Origin: Microvirga rosea
GTDB lineage: Bacteria; Pseudomonadota; Alphaproteobacteria; Rhizobiales; Beijerinckiaceae
Assembly: GCF_020595095.1 (NCBI RefSeq)
Contig: NZ_JAJDOP010000012.1
Coordinates: forward strand, 1 to 64,000
DNA: 64,000 nucleotides
Direction of reading: 5' to 3'
Shown: one piece after another, positions 43,232 to 54,579 of the stretch
How the letters are laid out: every line of letters starts with the position of its first letter
Numbering within the stretch: position 1 is the first letter of the stretch
The notes under the pieces: model-generated
Told to the model about the DNA's origin: nothing
The model's input: only the letters and a program-made list of their open reading frames with translations
The model's database searches: none
Position numbers and translations under genes: made by a program

Positions 43232-44369
43232 AGAGCGAGGGGCGGGCAAGCGCTAACGGTTCTGCCCACATCGGCGGCTCGACGCCATTTTTCCCAGGAT
43301 GAAGCGGGTCGCCGACACCATCCCATCCGGCTTTCGCTGGCCGAAGATGAAGTTTGCCGCGCCGGGCTTCACGAGACTTGAGTTGCCGGACACGAAGGCA
43401 GCCGCCCGCACGGCGGCCGGGACCGCAATCTCCGCCTCCTGGCCCTATAGGTCACTCGCAGCACCTGCCCCTGTCGGCGGCCTCCACGCTGGGAACGATG
43501 GCGTTGGTCATCGGCTGCGAGGAGATCCCACGCGAGCTGCCTCTCACTCTGAGGGGCAGGAAATGGACCTCAAGCGCCCGGAGCTTGCCGTCAGGTCCTG
43601 GACGCAGGTTGAGGCAATGGAGATACCCGTCTTGATCTCGGAGAGGCTGCGCTTCTCCGCGCCAGATACCGAGAAGTTCTGAGCAAGGGTAAATTTAGTC
43701 ACAAAACGCTCGCCAGAGCTCGGCGATGGTCTTGATTTGGTGCTCAATGGCGCAGCGGCCTCCGCCTCTTTCAGGTGCTAATCCGGCCCTACTGCGAACA
43801 AGGTAGCGAGCGCCTTGGCGCGACCGCAGGGCGATTAGATCCCAGTTTTGCCTGGAACCCTACTCACACGTATCCACGCCTGCAGGCGACGATCCTTCGC
43901 ACAAGTTCATCTCCCGCTACCATGCTCCCTTGGTCAACTTCGCGAGGTGAATGAGCACACATCATTCTGAGCAAGGGCGGCTGCGCCCGATTGTCAGATC
44001 TATTTATTTGCCCGGCACCGTGAAGACAGACTGCCGAGTCAGGTTGCTTGCGATTTCTCGTGATAGCCCACGATTGGTGGCGATGACGTCCGTTTGCTTC
44101 GAAGCTAACCAAGCCAGAAGATCGTTTGCTTCATATTGTCGTTGTTGAAACCGATCGGGAACTGCAACAGCCGACGCATAAAACGCGTCGGCATCAATGT
44201 GAATGAGCTTCCTTTGCCAATCGCCGACATTTGGCTGGCGCTCATGCTTCCCGGGTTTGTATCTGAGGCAGCGCGTAAAGCCAAATTTTGGACGATTGAG
44301 CAAGCCTATACATTTCTGTGACGAACACGAACCTTTGGTATAGCGCCCGTGTCCATCACACTGGTGCGT
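43232..44369. other. About 1.1 kb with only gene debris
   Basis: No intact gene. On the minus strand, 44172-44213 encodes RKLIHIDADAFYAS, which matches the first conserved block of Y-family DNA polymerases (DinB), but nothing of the rest follows in frame. Other frames are not protein-like. Confidence 0.4.
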
Positions 44370-46376
<2,007 letters not shown>

Positions 46377-46484
46377 AACGAAAGGGAGCATCCGCGAGGT
46401 GTCATCTCGTGTCAAGCGGCCAAGTTTGGCGGCAAGAGATTGCATCTTGCCAAACGCGGCAGAGGGTGTTTATTTCAGCGCCAT

Positions 46485-46568
46485 CTCCTTGGGGTGCCCG
46501 CTCGGGCTGAGAGGTCTTGCATGAGACCAACCCATCGAACCTGATCCGGATCATGCCGGCGGAGGGAT
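46485..46568 (+). ncRNA. TPP riboswitch of thiMED
   Basis: Plus-strand thi-box: TTGGGGTGCCC, GGGCTGAGAGG, CGAACCTGATCCGGATCATG, CCGGCGGAGGGA. Its last segment, GGAGGGA at 46561-46567, is also the ribosome site of thiM (ATG 46575). This suggests direct translational control by TPP. Confidence 0.93.
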
Positions 46569-46574
46569 TGCGAG

Positions 46575-47363
46575 ATGATGAGCGCATTGGCGTCCAAAGG
46601 GGACGCGCACAACATTTCAAACTTGGCTGGGCCTTTGCTTGAGCGTCTTCGTAGCGAGCGGACGCGTGTGCATGCAATCACGAATGCAGCGGCGCAGACT
46701 CTTACGGCCAATCTCCTGCTCGCTGCCGGTGGCATTCCATCCCTGACTGCTGCACAGGAGGAGGTGACGTCCTTTACCAGCCGCTCCGCCGCGTTGCTCA
46801 TCAATCTTGGCACGCTCGACGCCGATCGCCGCACAGCAATCTCTCACGCCATCGCAACCGCCCACGCTCACGCCAAGCCGTGGGTGCTCGACCCAGTCTT
46901 TGTCGAAGCCTCTCCGGCCCGCCTGGACTTTGCCCATGCCTGTCTTGCGGGCAAGCCGCGTGTCCTGCGCTGCAACGCTGGCGAATTCGCGGCTCTCGCA
47001 GGTGGCGAAGCAACGCCTCAAGCTGCCCAGGCCTTCTCGAAGACTCATGGCATAGTCGTCGCCCTCACTGGTAAGGTGGATTTGATCGCCGACGGTGAGC
47101 GCCTCATTCGGATCGAGAACGGCCATCCCTGGATGACCCACGTGACCGCCATGGGATGTGCCGCAACGGTCCTGATGGCAGCCCTCACGGCCCTGACCGG
47201 CAGTGCGTTCGAAGCCGCCGCCGCGGCTCTGCTGGTCATCGGGGTTGCAGGCGAGATTGCAGCCCAGGGCGCCAACGGACCTGGCACATTCCAACCTGCC
47301 TTCCTCGACGCGCTTTTCAACCTTGATGCTGCAACCCTCATTGCCCGTGGGAGGGCCTCATGA
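46575..47363 (+). CDS. thiM: Hydroxyethylthiazole kinase
   Basis: 262 residues. ThiM features: VHAITNAAAQTLTANLLLAAGGIPSLTAAQEEV, PWVLDPVFVEASPARL, LRCNAGEFAALAGG, VALTGKVDLIADGERL and the GTG-like phosphate loop MTHVTAMGCAATVL (active-site Cys/Ala region). It phosphorylates the thiazole moiety for salvage. First gene of a riboswitch-controlled operon; its stop overlaps thiE by four bases. Confidence 0.94.
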   Translation: MMSALASKGDAHNISNLAGPLLERLRSERTRVHAITNAAAQTLTANLLLAAGGIPSLTAAQEEVTSFTSRSAALLINLGTLDADRRTAISHAIATAHAHAKPWVLDPVFVEASPARLDFAHACLAGKPRVLRCNAGEFAALAGGEATPQAAQAFSKTHGIVVALTGKVDLIADGERLIRIENGHPWMTHVTAMGCAATVLMAALTALTGSAFEAAAAALLVIGVAGEIAAQGANGPGTFQPAFLDALFNLDAATLIARGRAS

Positions 47364-48025
47364 ACCCAGTCGATCTTAGGCTCTACGGCATCATCGATCC
47401 GGAGCGAGCCACGGGCCGAGATCCTGTCGAACTTGCCCGACAGGCAGTTGCCGGCGGCGCGACACTCATCCAATACAGAGACAAATACGCCGAGGGCCGC
47501 CGCCTCGTGGAATTGGCCCGCGCCTTGAAGGCTGCGCTTGAAGGAACCAGCGTGCCGCTCTTAATCAACGATCGCATCGATGTCGCGCTTGCAGTAGGCG
47601 CCGATGGCGTCCATCTCGGGCAGGACGACGTGCACCCTAAAGATGCGCGCGAACTGCTGGGTCCGCACGCGATCATTGGGTTGACGCTGAAGACGCCGGA
47701 GCAGGCCGATGCGATGGTGGGCATGCCGGTGGATTACGGCTGCATCGGCGGTGTCTTCGCAACCGGGAGTAAAAACAATTCCGACCCGCCGATTGGGCTC
47801 GACGGACTTCGCAAGATCCTAAAGCGCGTCAGGCTCGCAAGCCGCAGGCCAATGGGAGCCATCGCTGGAATCGACGCGTCGAATGCGGGAGCCGTCATCG
47901 CCGCAGGCGCTGACGGTATAGCGGCCATCTCGGCGCTGTTCATGGCGACCGATCCACCAACCGAGGCCCGGCGGCTGTTGCACATTGTGGATCAGGCCCT
48001 GACATCACGAGGTGTTCTGGCATGA
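47360..48025 (+). CDS. thiE: Thiamine-phosphate synthase
   Basis: 221 residues. TIM-barrel with [76 protein letters not shown] and [30 protein letters not shown]. It couples HMP-diphosphate and thiazole phosphate to thiamine phosphate. ATGA overlaps on both sides indicate tight coupling with thiM and thiD. Confidence 0.94.
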   Translation: MNPVDLRLYGIIDPERATGRDPVELARQAVAGGATLIQYRDKYAEGRRLVELARALKAALEGTSVPLLINDRIDVALAVGADGVHLGQDDVHPKDARELLGPHAIIGLTLKTPEQADAMVGMPVDYGCIGGVFATGSKNNSDPPIGLDGLRKILKRVRLASRRPMGAIAGIDASNAGAVIAAGADGIAAISALFMATDPPTEARRLLHIVDQALTSRGVLA

Positions 48026-48822
48026 CTGCCATCGCAGTCACCATCGCAGGTTCGGACTCGGGCGGAGGAGCCGGCATCCAGGCGGATCTGAAGACTTTCT
48101 CTGCCCTGGATGTCTACGGCGCGAGCGTCATCGCGGCACTGACGGCGCAAAACACCCTGGGCGTTCACGGCATCCTCGACGTTCCGCCCGCTTTCGTAAC
48201 GCAGCAGATTGACAGCGTCTTCTCCGATCTTGCGATTAATGCCGTGAAGATCGGCATGCTGTCCCGTTCCGCGATCATCGAAGCTGTGGCTGAGGGCCTC
48301 GAGCGCCACCATGCGATCCAGATTGTGCTCGATCCTGTTATGGTGGCGGCCAGCGGCGATCGGCTGCTAGCGCCAGAGTCGGTAGATGCGCTGCGTAATG
48401 CTCTCCTACCGAAGGCGATGCTCGTCACGCCCAATCTTCCGGAAGCCGCCGCCCTGCTTGATGAGCCGATGGCGTCCGACGAACGTGCGATGTGCCGCCA
48501 GGCAGAGCGGATCCTTGCCCTCGGTCCGAAGGCCGTTCTGGTGAAGGGCGGACACAGCACAGGAACGGAAAGCATCGATATCCTTCTGGATGCTGATGGG
48601 GTCCAACGGTTCACGGCTCCTCGCATCGATACGCTGAACACACACGGCACTGGCTGCACGCTGTCCTCTGCGATCACGGCCGGGCTCGCCAAGGGCCTGC
48701 TGCTGGCGGAAGCAGTTGCAGCCGCCAAAAGCTTCATAACCGCCGCCATTGGGGCTTCCGATCAACTCAAAATTGGACACGGGCACGGGCCTGTGCATCA
48801 CTTCCATGCCTATTGGTCCTAA
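48022..48822 (+). CDS. thiD: Hydroxymethylpyrimidine (phosphate) kinase
   Basis: 266 residues. ThiD signatures: [87 protein letters not shown] and [20 protein letters not shown]. It makes HMP-diphosphate. The last 17 bases overlap the start of a TRAP-type binding protein gene. Confidence 0.95.
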   Translation: MTAIAVTIAGSDSGGGAGIQADLKTFSALDVYGASVIAALTAQNTLGVHGILDVPPAFVTQQIDSVFSDLAINAVKIGMLSRSAIIEAVAEGLERHHAIQIVLDPVMVAASGDRLLAPESVDALRNALLPKAMLVTPNLPEAAALLDEPMASDERAMCRQAERILALGPKAVLVKGGHSTGTESIDILLDADGVQRFTAPRIDTLNTHGTGCTLSSAITAGLAKGLLLAEAVAAAKSFITAAIGASDQLKIGHGHGPVHHFHAYWS

Positions 48823-49897
48823 GCTCTCCCGCCGTGCAGCGATGGTCATCGGGGCTGTGACGCTCGCGACCCCGACTGTCGTTCGCGCTCAGACCCTGCG
48901 CTGGCGTATGGTCACGTCCTGGCCGAAAGGCCGCACCGGTCCCGGTATTTCCGCGCGGCGGATCGCTGAGCGCATCAATGCCATGAGCGACGGACGTCTA
49001 CAGGTCAATCTCTTTGCCGCCGGTGAGATCGTGCCGCCCTTTGCGGTGCTTGACGCAGTCTCGAACGGCACCGTTGAGATGGGCCATACGGCATCGCTCT
49101 ACTGGCAAGGCCGCATGCCCGCTGCAGGGTTTTTTACAAGCGTGCCGTTCGGGCTCGGCCCAATTGAACACCAGGCCTGGATCGAGCTGAGGGATGGGCA
49201 GGTGCTCTGGGACGAACTTTACAAGCCTCACGGTATCCGGGCTTTCCTGGCAGGAAATACGGGCCCATCTATGGGTGGGTGGTTCCGGCGCAAGCTGAAC
49301 GGCGCTGAGGATCTGAAAGGCATGCGCCTGCGCGTACAGGGCCTAGGCGCCGAAATTTATGCCAAGCTAGGTGCCGTGCCGATGACGATCTCGGCCGGCG
49401 ACCTGCTGCCGGCGATCGAGAAAGGCTCCATCGACGCCGCAGAGTTTCTGGCGCCGGCAACGGATCTGGAGGCCGGGCTGCCGAAGTATGCCCCGTTCTA
49501 TTATGCGCCCGGGTTCAACAAGCCGAACGGCGCGAGCGAGTTATTGGTCTCGCTCTCGGCTTGGGAGCGGCTCTCACCCGACCTGCGCAGCGTCGTGATT
49601 GAAGCCTGTCGGGCCGAACATGCCCTAGGCCTCGCCGATGCGTACCAAACCAATGCTGCCGCGCTGACAGAAATTCTCGGTAGGTACCCGGTGAGCCTTG
49701 AGGCATTTCCCCGCTCCATCATGGAGGCTGCCCAAGCAGCTTCAGCGGAACTCCTCACCGAGATTGCCTCGACTTCTCCACTCGCTAGTCGCATCGTGGA
49801 GAGCTATCGTAATGCCCAGCGCGAGCTGCGTGGCTGGTCGTCGCTTGCAGCGGATATGGCGCGAGCCAACACGCGCGCATCCTCGACTGCACGGTAA
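48806..49897 (+). CDS. TRAP-type (DctP-like) solute-binding protein attached to the thi operon
   Basis: 363 residues from ATG 48806, inside the thiD 3' end. A Tat-like signal (SRRAAMVIGAVTLATPTVVRAQ) precedes a DctP fold: LRWRMVTSWPKGRTGPGISARRIAERINAMSDGRLQVNLFAAGEIVPPFAVLDAVSNGTVEMGHTASLYW, then LKGMRLRVQGLGAEIYAKLGAVPMTISAGDLLPAIEKGSIDAAEFLAPATDLE. The Arg in KGMRLRV is the usual carboxylate-binding position, so an acid ligand is likely. No DctQ or DctM genes follow. Placement behind thiMED under a TPP riboswitch suggests a link to thiamine-precursor or ThDP-substrate uptake, which is an inference. Confidence 0.85.
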   Translation: MPIGPKLSRRAAMVIGAVTLATPTVVRAQTLRWRMVTSWPKGRTGPGISARRIAERINAMSDGRLQVNLFAAGEIVPPFAVLDAVSNGTVEMGHTASLYWQGRMPAAGFFTSVPFGLGPIEHQAWIELRDGQVLWDELYKPHGIRAFLAGNTGPSMGGWFRRKLNGAEDLKGMRLRVQGLGAEIYAKLGAVPMTISAGDLLPAIEKGSIDAAEFLAPATDLEAGLPKYAPFYYAPGFNKPNGASELLVSLSAWERLSPDLRSVVIEACRAEHALGLADAYQTNAAALTEILGRYPVSLEAFPRSIMEAAQAASAELLTEIASTSPLASRIVESYRNAQRELRGWSSLAADMARANTRASSTAR

Positions 49898-50306
49898 GTG
49901 GTAGCCGGGGGTGAGCGAAGGGCGCTTCGGGTCACGAGCCGAAATTCCCAGGGCTTTCGGAACCGTCGGGTTCAATGAGGATTGCTGTTTTCGAACTTGA
50001 GTCTCAGGTGTGCCACGAGCAGCCATTGCAAGCATCAAGTTTAGTCGCTCAATGAGCTCTGGTTTGAGGTCGTTGGCGAGGGATCATCCTTGATGGCATC
50101 CGCAAACCTGCATCCTGAATGAAAGGACACAAGGTTGGCGCAGTACACCCTGGCTGCTGCAAAGGTTCCGGTAGAAAGACCTATCCACGGGATTGGAACA
50201 ACACAGGCGTGCCTGAGTTCAGCTGAAACACGACAGCTTCTTCAACAGCCACTCACCTCGTTCTGTAAGAGGCAAGACGGCTTTGCATCTTCACACGGAG
50301 CTAACA
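49898..50306. other. Intergenic stretch after the thi operon
   Basis: About 410 bases with no supported gene on either strand. It contains the leader of the following ThDP enzyme gene. No third thi-box was seen. Confidence 0.45.
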
Positions 50307-52067
50307 ATGTCTCGCAACGGAGCCGATGTTCTGGTCGAGTGTCTAATGGCCTGGGGTGTCGATGTGGTGTTTGGCATGCCGGGGGATGGCATCAACGGTG
50401 TGATGGAGTCAATCCGCACCCATTCCGACCGCATCCGCTTCATACAAGTCCGAAATGAAGAATCTGCCGCTTTTATGGCCTGCGCCTATGCCAAGTTTAC
50501 TGGCAAGCTCGGCTGCTGTCTTGCCACTACAGGGCCGGGCGGCAATCACCTCCTCAATGGGCTCTATGATGCCAAGTTCGACAAGGCCCCCGTGCTCGCA
50601 ATCACGGGCTTGCCCTATCATGACCTGATTGACACCTTCACCCAACAGGACATTGATCACAGCAAGGTGTTCCAGGATGTCGCCCTCTACACCGCGCGAG
50701 TCATGAGTCCTATGCAGGTGGAGAACACCGTTGGGCTTGCCTGCCGCATTGCGCTCACTCATCGTGGGGTTGCCCATGTAGCAATCCCTGTGGACGTGCA
50801 GGAAGAGCCGGAAGCAAAGGTCAAACGCTCGGATCGCAATGTTCCCCACCATGCCTCCTTCGCTCACACGCAATCGATCAGCCTGCCCGACCCGGAGGCG
50901 GTCGCCCGTGCCGCGGATATCCTCAATGCCGGGAACAAGGTGGCGATCTTGGCTGGACAAGGGGCATATCATGCCCGTGACGAGTTGATCCGCACGGCGG
51001 AGCTTCTGGGTGCTCCCATTGTCAAGGCTCTTCTCGGAAAGGGTGTGGTGGCGGATGATCATCCGCTCACCACCGGGGGAATCGGCCTCCTGGGCACACG
51101 ACCTTCACAGGAGGCTTTCGAGCAATGCGATGCCTTCCTGATTGTCGGCTCAACTTTTCCCTACATAGAATACTACCCCAAGCCAGATCAGGCACGCGGG
51201 GTGCAGATCGACCGCGATCCGACGCGCATCGGCTTACGCTTTCCGGCCGAGGTCGGGCTTGTAGGTGACGCTCGCGCCGCACTTGAGATGCTTAACGCTC
51301 AACTGAAGCGAAAGGAAGATCGGAGATTCCTGGAGCAGGCGCAGCAGGGCATGGCCGAATGGCGACGTTTGCTACAGGACGCGGTCGAGAAGCAAGAACA
51401 GCCTATGAAGCCGGGGCGCATCGCTCACGATCTCAACGACCGTCTGGACGATAACGCCGTTGTGACATGGGATTCCGGCCATAACACTGGTCTCCTTGCT
51501 CGCTATATCGAAGCCCGTGGGGATCGGATGTTCTCCGGCTCAGGTCTGCTGGCCTCCATGGGCTGCGGTGTGCCCTATGCCGTCGCCGCCGCACTCGCCT
51601 TTCCAGGGCGCCAAGTCGTGGCCTTCGTAGGCGATGGAGGCCTGAGCATGCTGCTTGGTGAGCTTGCGACGATCGTTCGTTACCGGCTGCCAATCAAGAT
51701 CGTGGTGGTAAAAAACAACACCCTCGGCCGGATCAAGTGGGAACAGATGATGTTTCTCGGCAACCCAGAATACGAGTGCGATCTCACACCCATCGACTTC
51801 GTTAAGGTAGCTGAAGGTTTTGGCATCCGTGGCTTTCGCGTCGCAGATCCGCAGCAGTGCGGCCGAGTTCTTGACCAAGCTCTCGGCGCGGCTGGATCGG
51901 CACTCGTGGAAGCCATCGTCGATCCCAATGATCCACTTCTGCCACCCAAGCGCATGGAAAAGTACGCCAAAAACCTGGAGAAAGCCCTGCACGCTGGAAC
52001 TCCGGGCCGCGAGGCAATCGAGCGGGCGCTTGCCGAGGAACCAGCGCATACAATGCTGCAGAGCTGA
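50307..52067 (+). CDS. Thiamine-diphosphate-dependent enzyme, pyruvate oxidase/dehydrogenase (PoxB)-like
   Basis: 586 residues from ATG 50307 (GGAG eight bases upstream). Three-domain layout: N-terminal PYR domain with GADVLVECLMAWGVDVVFGMPGDGINGVMESI and RNEESAAFMACAYAKFTG (catalytic Glu); a central FAD/DHS-like domain (KVAILAGQGAYHARDELIR, DAFLIVGSTFPYIEYYP); a C-terminal PP domain with VAFVGDGGLSMLLGELATIVRYRLPIKIVVVKNNTLG (GDG-N ThDP-magnesium motif). Closest to quinone-type pyruvate dehydrogenases and pyruvate oxidases; acetolactate synthase is less likely. It consumes the cofactor made by the adjacent thi genes, but no shared promoter is evident. Confidence 0.85.
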   Translation: MSRNGADVLVECLMAWGVDVVFGMPGDGINGVMESIRTHSDRIRFIQVRNEESAAFMACAYAKFTGKLGCCLATTGPGGNHLLNGLYDAKFDKAPVLAITGLPYHDLIDTFTQQDIDHSKVFQDVALYTARVMSPMQVENTVGLACRIALTHRGVAHVAIPVDVQEEPEAKVKRSDRNVPHHASFAHTQSISLPDPEAVARAADILNAGNKVAILAGQGAYHARDELIRTAELLGAPIVKALLGKGVVADDHPLTTGGIGLLGTRPSQEAFEQCDAFLIVGSTFPYIEYYPKPDQARGVQIDRDPTRIGLRFPAEVGLVGDARAALEMLNAQLKRKEDRRFLEQAQQGMAEWRRLLQDAVEKQEQPMKPGRIAHDLNDRLDDNAVVTWDSGHNTGLLARYIEARGDRMFSGSGLLASMGCGVPYAVAAALAFPGRQVVAFVGDGGLSMLLGELATIVRYRLPIKIVVVKNNTLGRIKWEQMMFLGNPEYECDLTPIDFVKVAEGFGIRGFRVADPQQCGRVLDQALGAAGSALVEAIVDPNDPLLPPKRMEKYAKNLEKALHAGTPGREAIERALAEEPAHTMLQS

Positions 52068-52156
52068 ACCCACAGCTCTCGCGCTAAGACCGAGGGATGG
52101 AACGCAATCATCTAGCGCGAGTGCTGAGGGGTATTATCCGTTGGAAGGAAGCTCTC

Positions 52157-52366
52157 ATGGCCAAGTCACTGAAAGCTGGCGACAACGTCTCCTGGAAGTC
52201 GTCCAGTGGTCACAGCAAAGGCAAGGGCGTGAAGAAGCAAACCACCCCTATTTAGATTAAGAGCCACAAGGTTGCAGCTTCCAAAAACAATCCCGAATAT
52301 ATCGTAAAAAGCGACACGTCGGGAAACAGCGCAGCTCACAAGCCGGACCAACTCAAGAAGGTGTGA
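52157..52366 (+). pseudogene. DUF2945 (HVA1/TUDOR-like) gene with in-frame TAG
   Basis: 70 codons read MAKSLKAGDNVSWKSSSGHSKGKGVKK, then TAG at 52253-52255, then IKSHKVAASKNNPEYIVKSDTSG and AAHKPDQLKKV before TGA. The whole matches DUF2945 proteins of about 70 residues, which have Lys at the TAG position (AAG to TAG is one change). Start ATG 52157. Confidence 0.75.
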
Positions 52367-52489
52367 ACGCACTCTTGGCATGTCGGAGGACCGGAGTTGC
52401 TATTGGAACGAGGATGGTCTCGCTTGGTTGACGCCTCGTGGGAGTTGTATCCGGCAACTCCCCCTCCACAGCACCCAATGAGAGGTTTC

Positions 52490-52723
52490 ATGCGGTACGC
52501 ACCTCTATACACAGGACTTTTACTTGGCGTCTGTCTTACAACCTCTGTTACCCTTGGCTCCGCAATGACTCAGACTTCCTCATCGCAACAGCAGCCTTTC
52601 GAAAAGCATCTGGCAATATCGCGGTCAGTGGACCAAGCCTTCGCGTCCATAGAGCAAAAGCATCAGGATAATTACGACGCCATAGATAATTTGCCGGCCG
52701 GATTCCTCAATCTGCATGACTGA
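52490..52723 (+). CDS. Possible small exported protein
   Basis: 77 residues from ATG 52490 (AGAGG site). MRYAPLYTGLLLGVCLTTSVTLGSA is a plausible signal peptide, followed by a polar Gln/Ser-rich region. The 3' end overlaps the end of the convergent permease gene by 99 bases, which argues for a truncated gene or a chance frame. No family recognised. Confidence 0.35.
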   Translation: MRYAPLYTGLLLGVCLTTSVTLGSAMTQTSSSQQQPFEKHLAISRSVDQAFASIEQKHQDNYDAIDNLPAGFLNLHD

Positions 52724-53590
52724 AAGAATGGACTGAAGAAGCGTGATGAGGATCACGCCCGCCACTGTGCCGAGATAGTTTCCGCGGCCGCCGAGGATTG
52801 ACGTGCCGCCAAGGACAACGGCGGCAATCGATGGGAGCAGATAGGCGTCCCCCATGCCCTGCGCTGCCTTGCTGGCATAGCCGGCGAGAAGCACGCCACC
52901 AAAAGCTGAAAGCCCGCCCGAAAGAGCGAATGCGAGCAGGACGACTCTCTGCAACTTCACTCCTGACAGATAAACCGCGCGCTCCGAGTTGCCAATGCCA
53001 TAGACGGCCCGCCCGAAGGTTGTGCGGGAGAGAAGGAATGTTGCTGCGGCGCCAACCACGCCCCAGACCAGGAGCGCGTTGGGAATGCCGAGGAGGCTGT
53101 TCCCCGTGGCCAGAAACCGCATCGCCTGGGAGGATGCGTCTTGTGGCGAAAAACCGCCTGTATGGACCACCATCAGCCCTTGCGCTACAGCGTTGACGGC
53201 GAGAGTGACAATCATGGAGGGAATCCGCAGATAGGCGACGCCAAAGCCACTCACGAGGCCCAGCGCCACTCCACAGAGAATGCCGAAAGGAATGGCGATA
53301 ATTCCGCCCACCGGGCCCCACCAGCTGGCAACCGCTGTTGACATCATGCCGCCGACGGCGACGACCCAGGGTACGGAAAGATCGATCTGACCGAGCAGGA
53401 TCACAATCATCGCCCCCGTCGCGATCACTCCGAGAAAAGAAGCGACCTTGAGCTGTTGAAGCAAGAATGCGGGCGACACGAAGCTAGTCGAGTAGAGGCT
53501 GCCTAAGAACAGCAGTGCTGCGATGCAGCCGAAGGCGATTGCAACTGCCGGATCGATATGCCGAACGAGAGATCTCGCCAATCTCGACAT
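52625..53590 (-). CDS. Sugar ABC transporter permease 2 (CUT2/BPD_transp_2)
   Basis: 321 residues with about nine helices and the CUT2 permease motifs MIVILLGQIDLSVPWVVAVGGMMST (helix with the LSV loop), GFGVAYLRIPSMIVTLAVNAVAQGLMVV and SIAAVVLGGTSILGGRGNYLGTVAGVILI. Homologous to the preceding permease gene in the operon. Two non-identical permeases suggest a heterodimer as in the YtfT-YjfF system. Confidence 0.9.
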   Translation of the reverse strand: MSRLARSLVRHIDPAVAIAFGCIAALLFLGSLYSTSFVSPAFLLQQLKVASFLGVIATGAMIVILLGQIDLSVPWVVAVGGMMSTAVASWWGPVGGIIAIPFGILCGVALGLVSGFGVAYLRIPSMIVTLAVNAVAQGLMVVHTGGFSPQDASSQAMRFLATGNSLLGIPNALLVWGVVGAAATFLLSRTTFGRAVYGIGNSERAVYLSGVKLQRVVLLAFALSGGLSAFGGVLLAGYASKAAQGMGDAYLLPSIAAVVLGGTSILGGRGNYLGTVAGVILITLLQSILSVMQIEESGRQIIYGVVIILMLLLYGREGLVH

Positions 53591-53598
53591 GGTGTACC

Positions 53599-54579
53599 CT
53601 ATCCGAACAGATCAAGACGGTTGCGGATCCGGAAAAGCCTGACTGACCCGAGAGATACGGCGACGAGAAGCACAATGCCCTGAAATAGCGGCTGCCAAAG
53701 AGGCTCAAGGTCGAAGACGAAAAGGAGATCCCCGATCGTCCGGAACATCAGCGCGCCAAAGATCGCGCCAATGGCGCTCCCCGCTCCGCCGAAAAGTGAT
53801 ACGCCGCCTAGGACGACGGCCGCAATGGAATACAGGGTGTAGGTGCCGCCGTTCGCCGCCGACGCTTCCCCCGAATAGGTGATGAATGTCAGAAAAAGAC
53901 CGCCCATTGATGCCAGAAGCCCCGACAGCGAATAGGCTACGAGCTTGGCGCGGCGGATGGGAACGCCGGACATGTACGCGGCAATCTCGGACGAGCCGGC
54001 CGCATACACGGCTCGACCAATCTCCGAGCGACGAAACGGAACCCAAATCACCAGGACGACGATGAAAAGTGCGACCAGGCTCGCTGGGATGCCTCCGGGG
54101 AGCTGACCAGTAAGGCTATCAGCCAGAGTCGAGTTCACATCGCCGCCTGGAACCGGTCGCAGCGCGAGGGCGAGCCCGAAATAGATCGCTCCCGTCGCGA
54201 TCGTCGTCACGATCGGCTGGAGGCGGCCATAAATCACAATGAGCCCATTCAGAGCGCCGCAGAGCGACCCCGTGAGAAGAACACCGATCACGCCGAGCGC
54301 TGTCATCCCCAGCGAGCCTACCACGATCCACGAGGCCAGACAGTTGGTGAGAATGAACACCATTCCGACCGACAGGTCGATGCCAGCGGTCAGCACCACG
54401 ATCGTTTGAGCCATGGCGACGAGGGCAAGAAGAACACCCTTGTTTGCCGCCGTCGTGACCACATTGGCGTTGAAGCCGGCGGGATGATTGCTTACGTAAA
54501 TCACAAACATCAGCAGGAAAACGATAAAGGCGAGCAGTGTCTGCCGATGCTCGCCGATACGATAGCGCCATTCGTTCAC
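53599..54579 (-). CDS. Sugar ABC transporter permease 1 (CUT2/BPD_transp_2)
   Basis: 326 residues starting at GTG 54579, which overlaps the ATPase stop by four bases. Motifs: VALVAMAQTIVVLTAGIDLSVGMVFILTNCLASWIV, GALNGLIVIYGRLQPIVTTIATGAIYFGLAL, SIAAVVLGGVSLFGGAGSAIGAIFGALM. About nine membrane helices. It pairs with the permease at 52625-53590. Confidence 0.9.
   Translation of the reverse strand: MNEWRYRIGEHRQTLLAFIVFLLMFVIYVSNHPAGFNANVVTTAANKGVLLALVAMAQTIVVLTAGIDLSVGMVFILTNCLASWIVVGSLGMTALGVIGVLLTGSLCGALNGLIVIYGRLQPIVTTIATGAIYFGLALALRPVPGGDVNSTLADSLTGQLPGGIPASLVALFIVVLVIWVPFRRSEIGRAVYAAGSSEIAAYMSGVPIRRAKLVAYSLSGLLASMGGLFLTFITYSGEASAANGGTYTLYSIAAVVLGGVSLFGGAGSAIGAIFGALMFRTIGDLLFVFDLEPLWQPLFQGIVLLVAVSLGSVRLFRIRNRLDLFG

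Noticed and set aside
43299..43682. A 127-codon plus-strand frame after the cupredoxin gene.
   Set aside because: No ribosome site, no recognisable domain, and low-complexity composition typical of shadow frames in GC-rich DNA.
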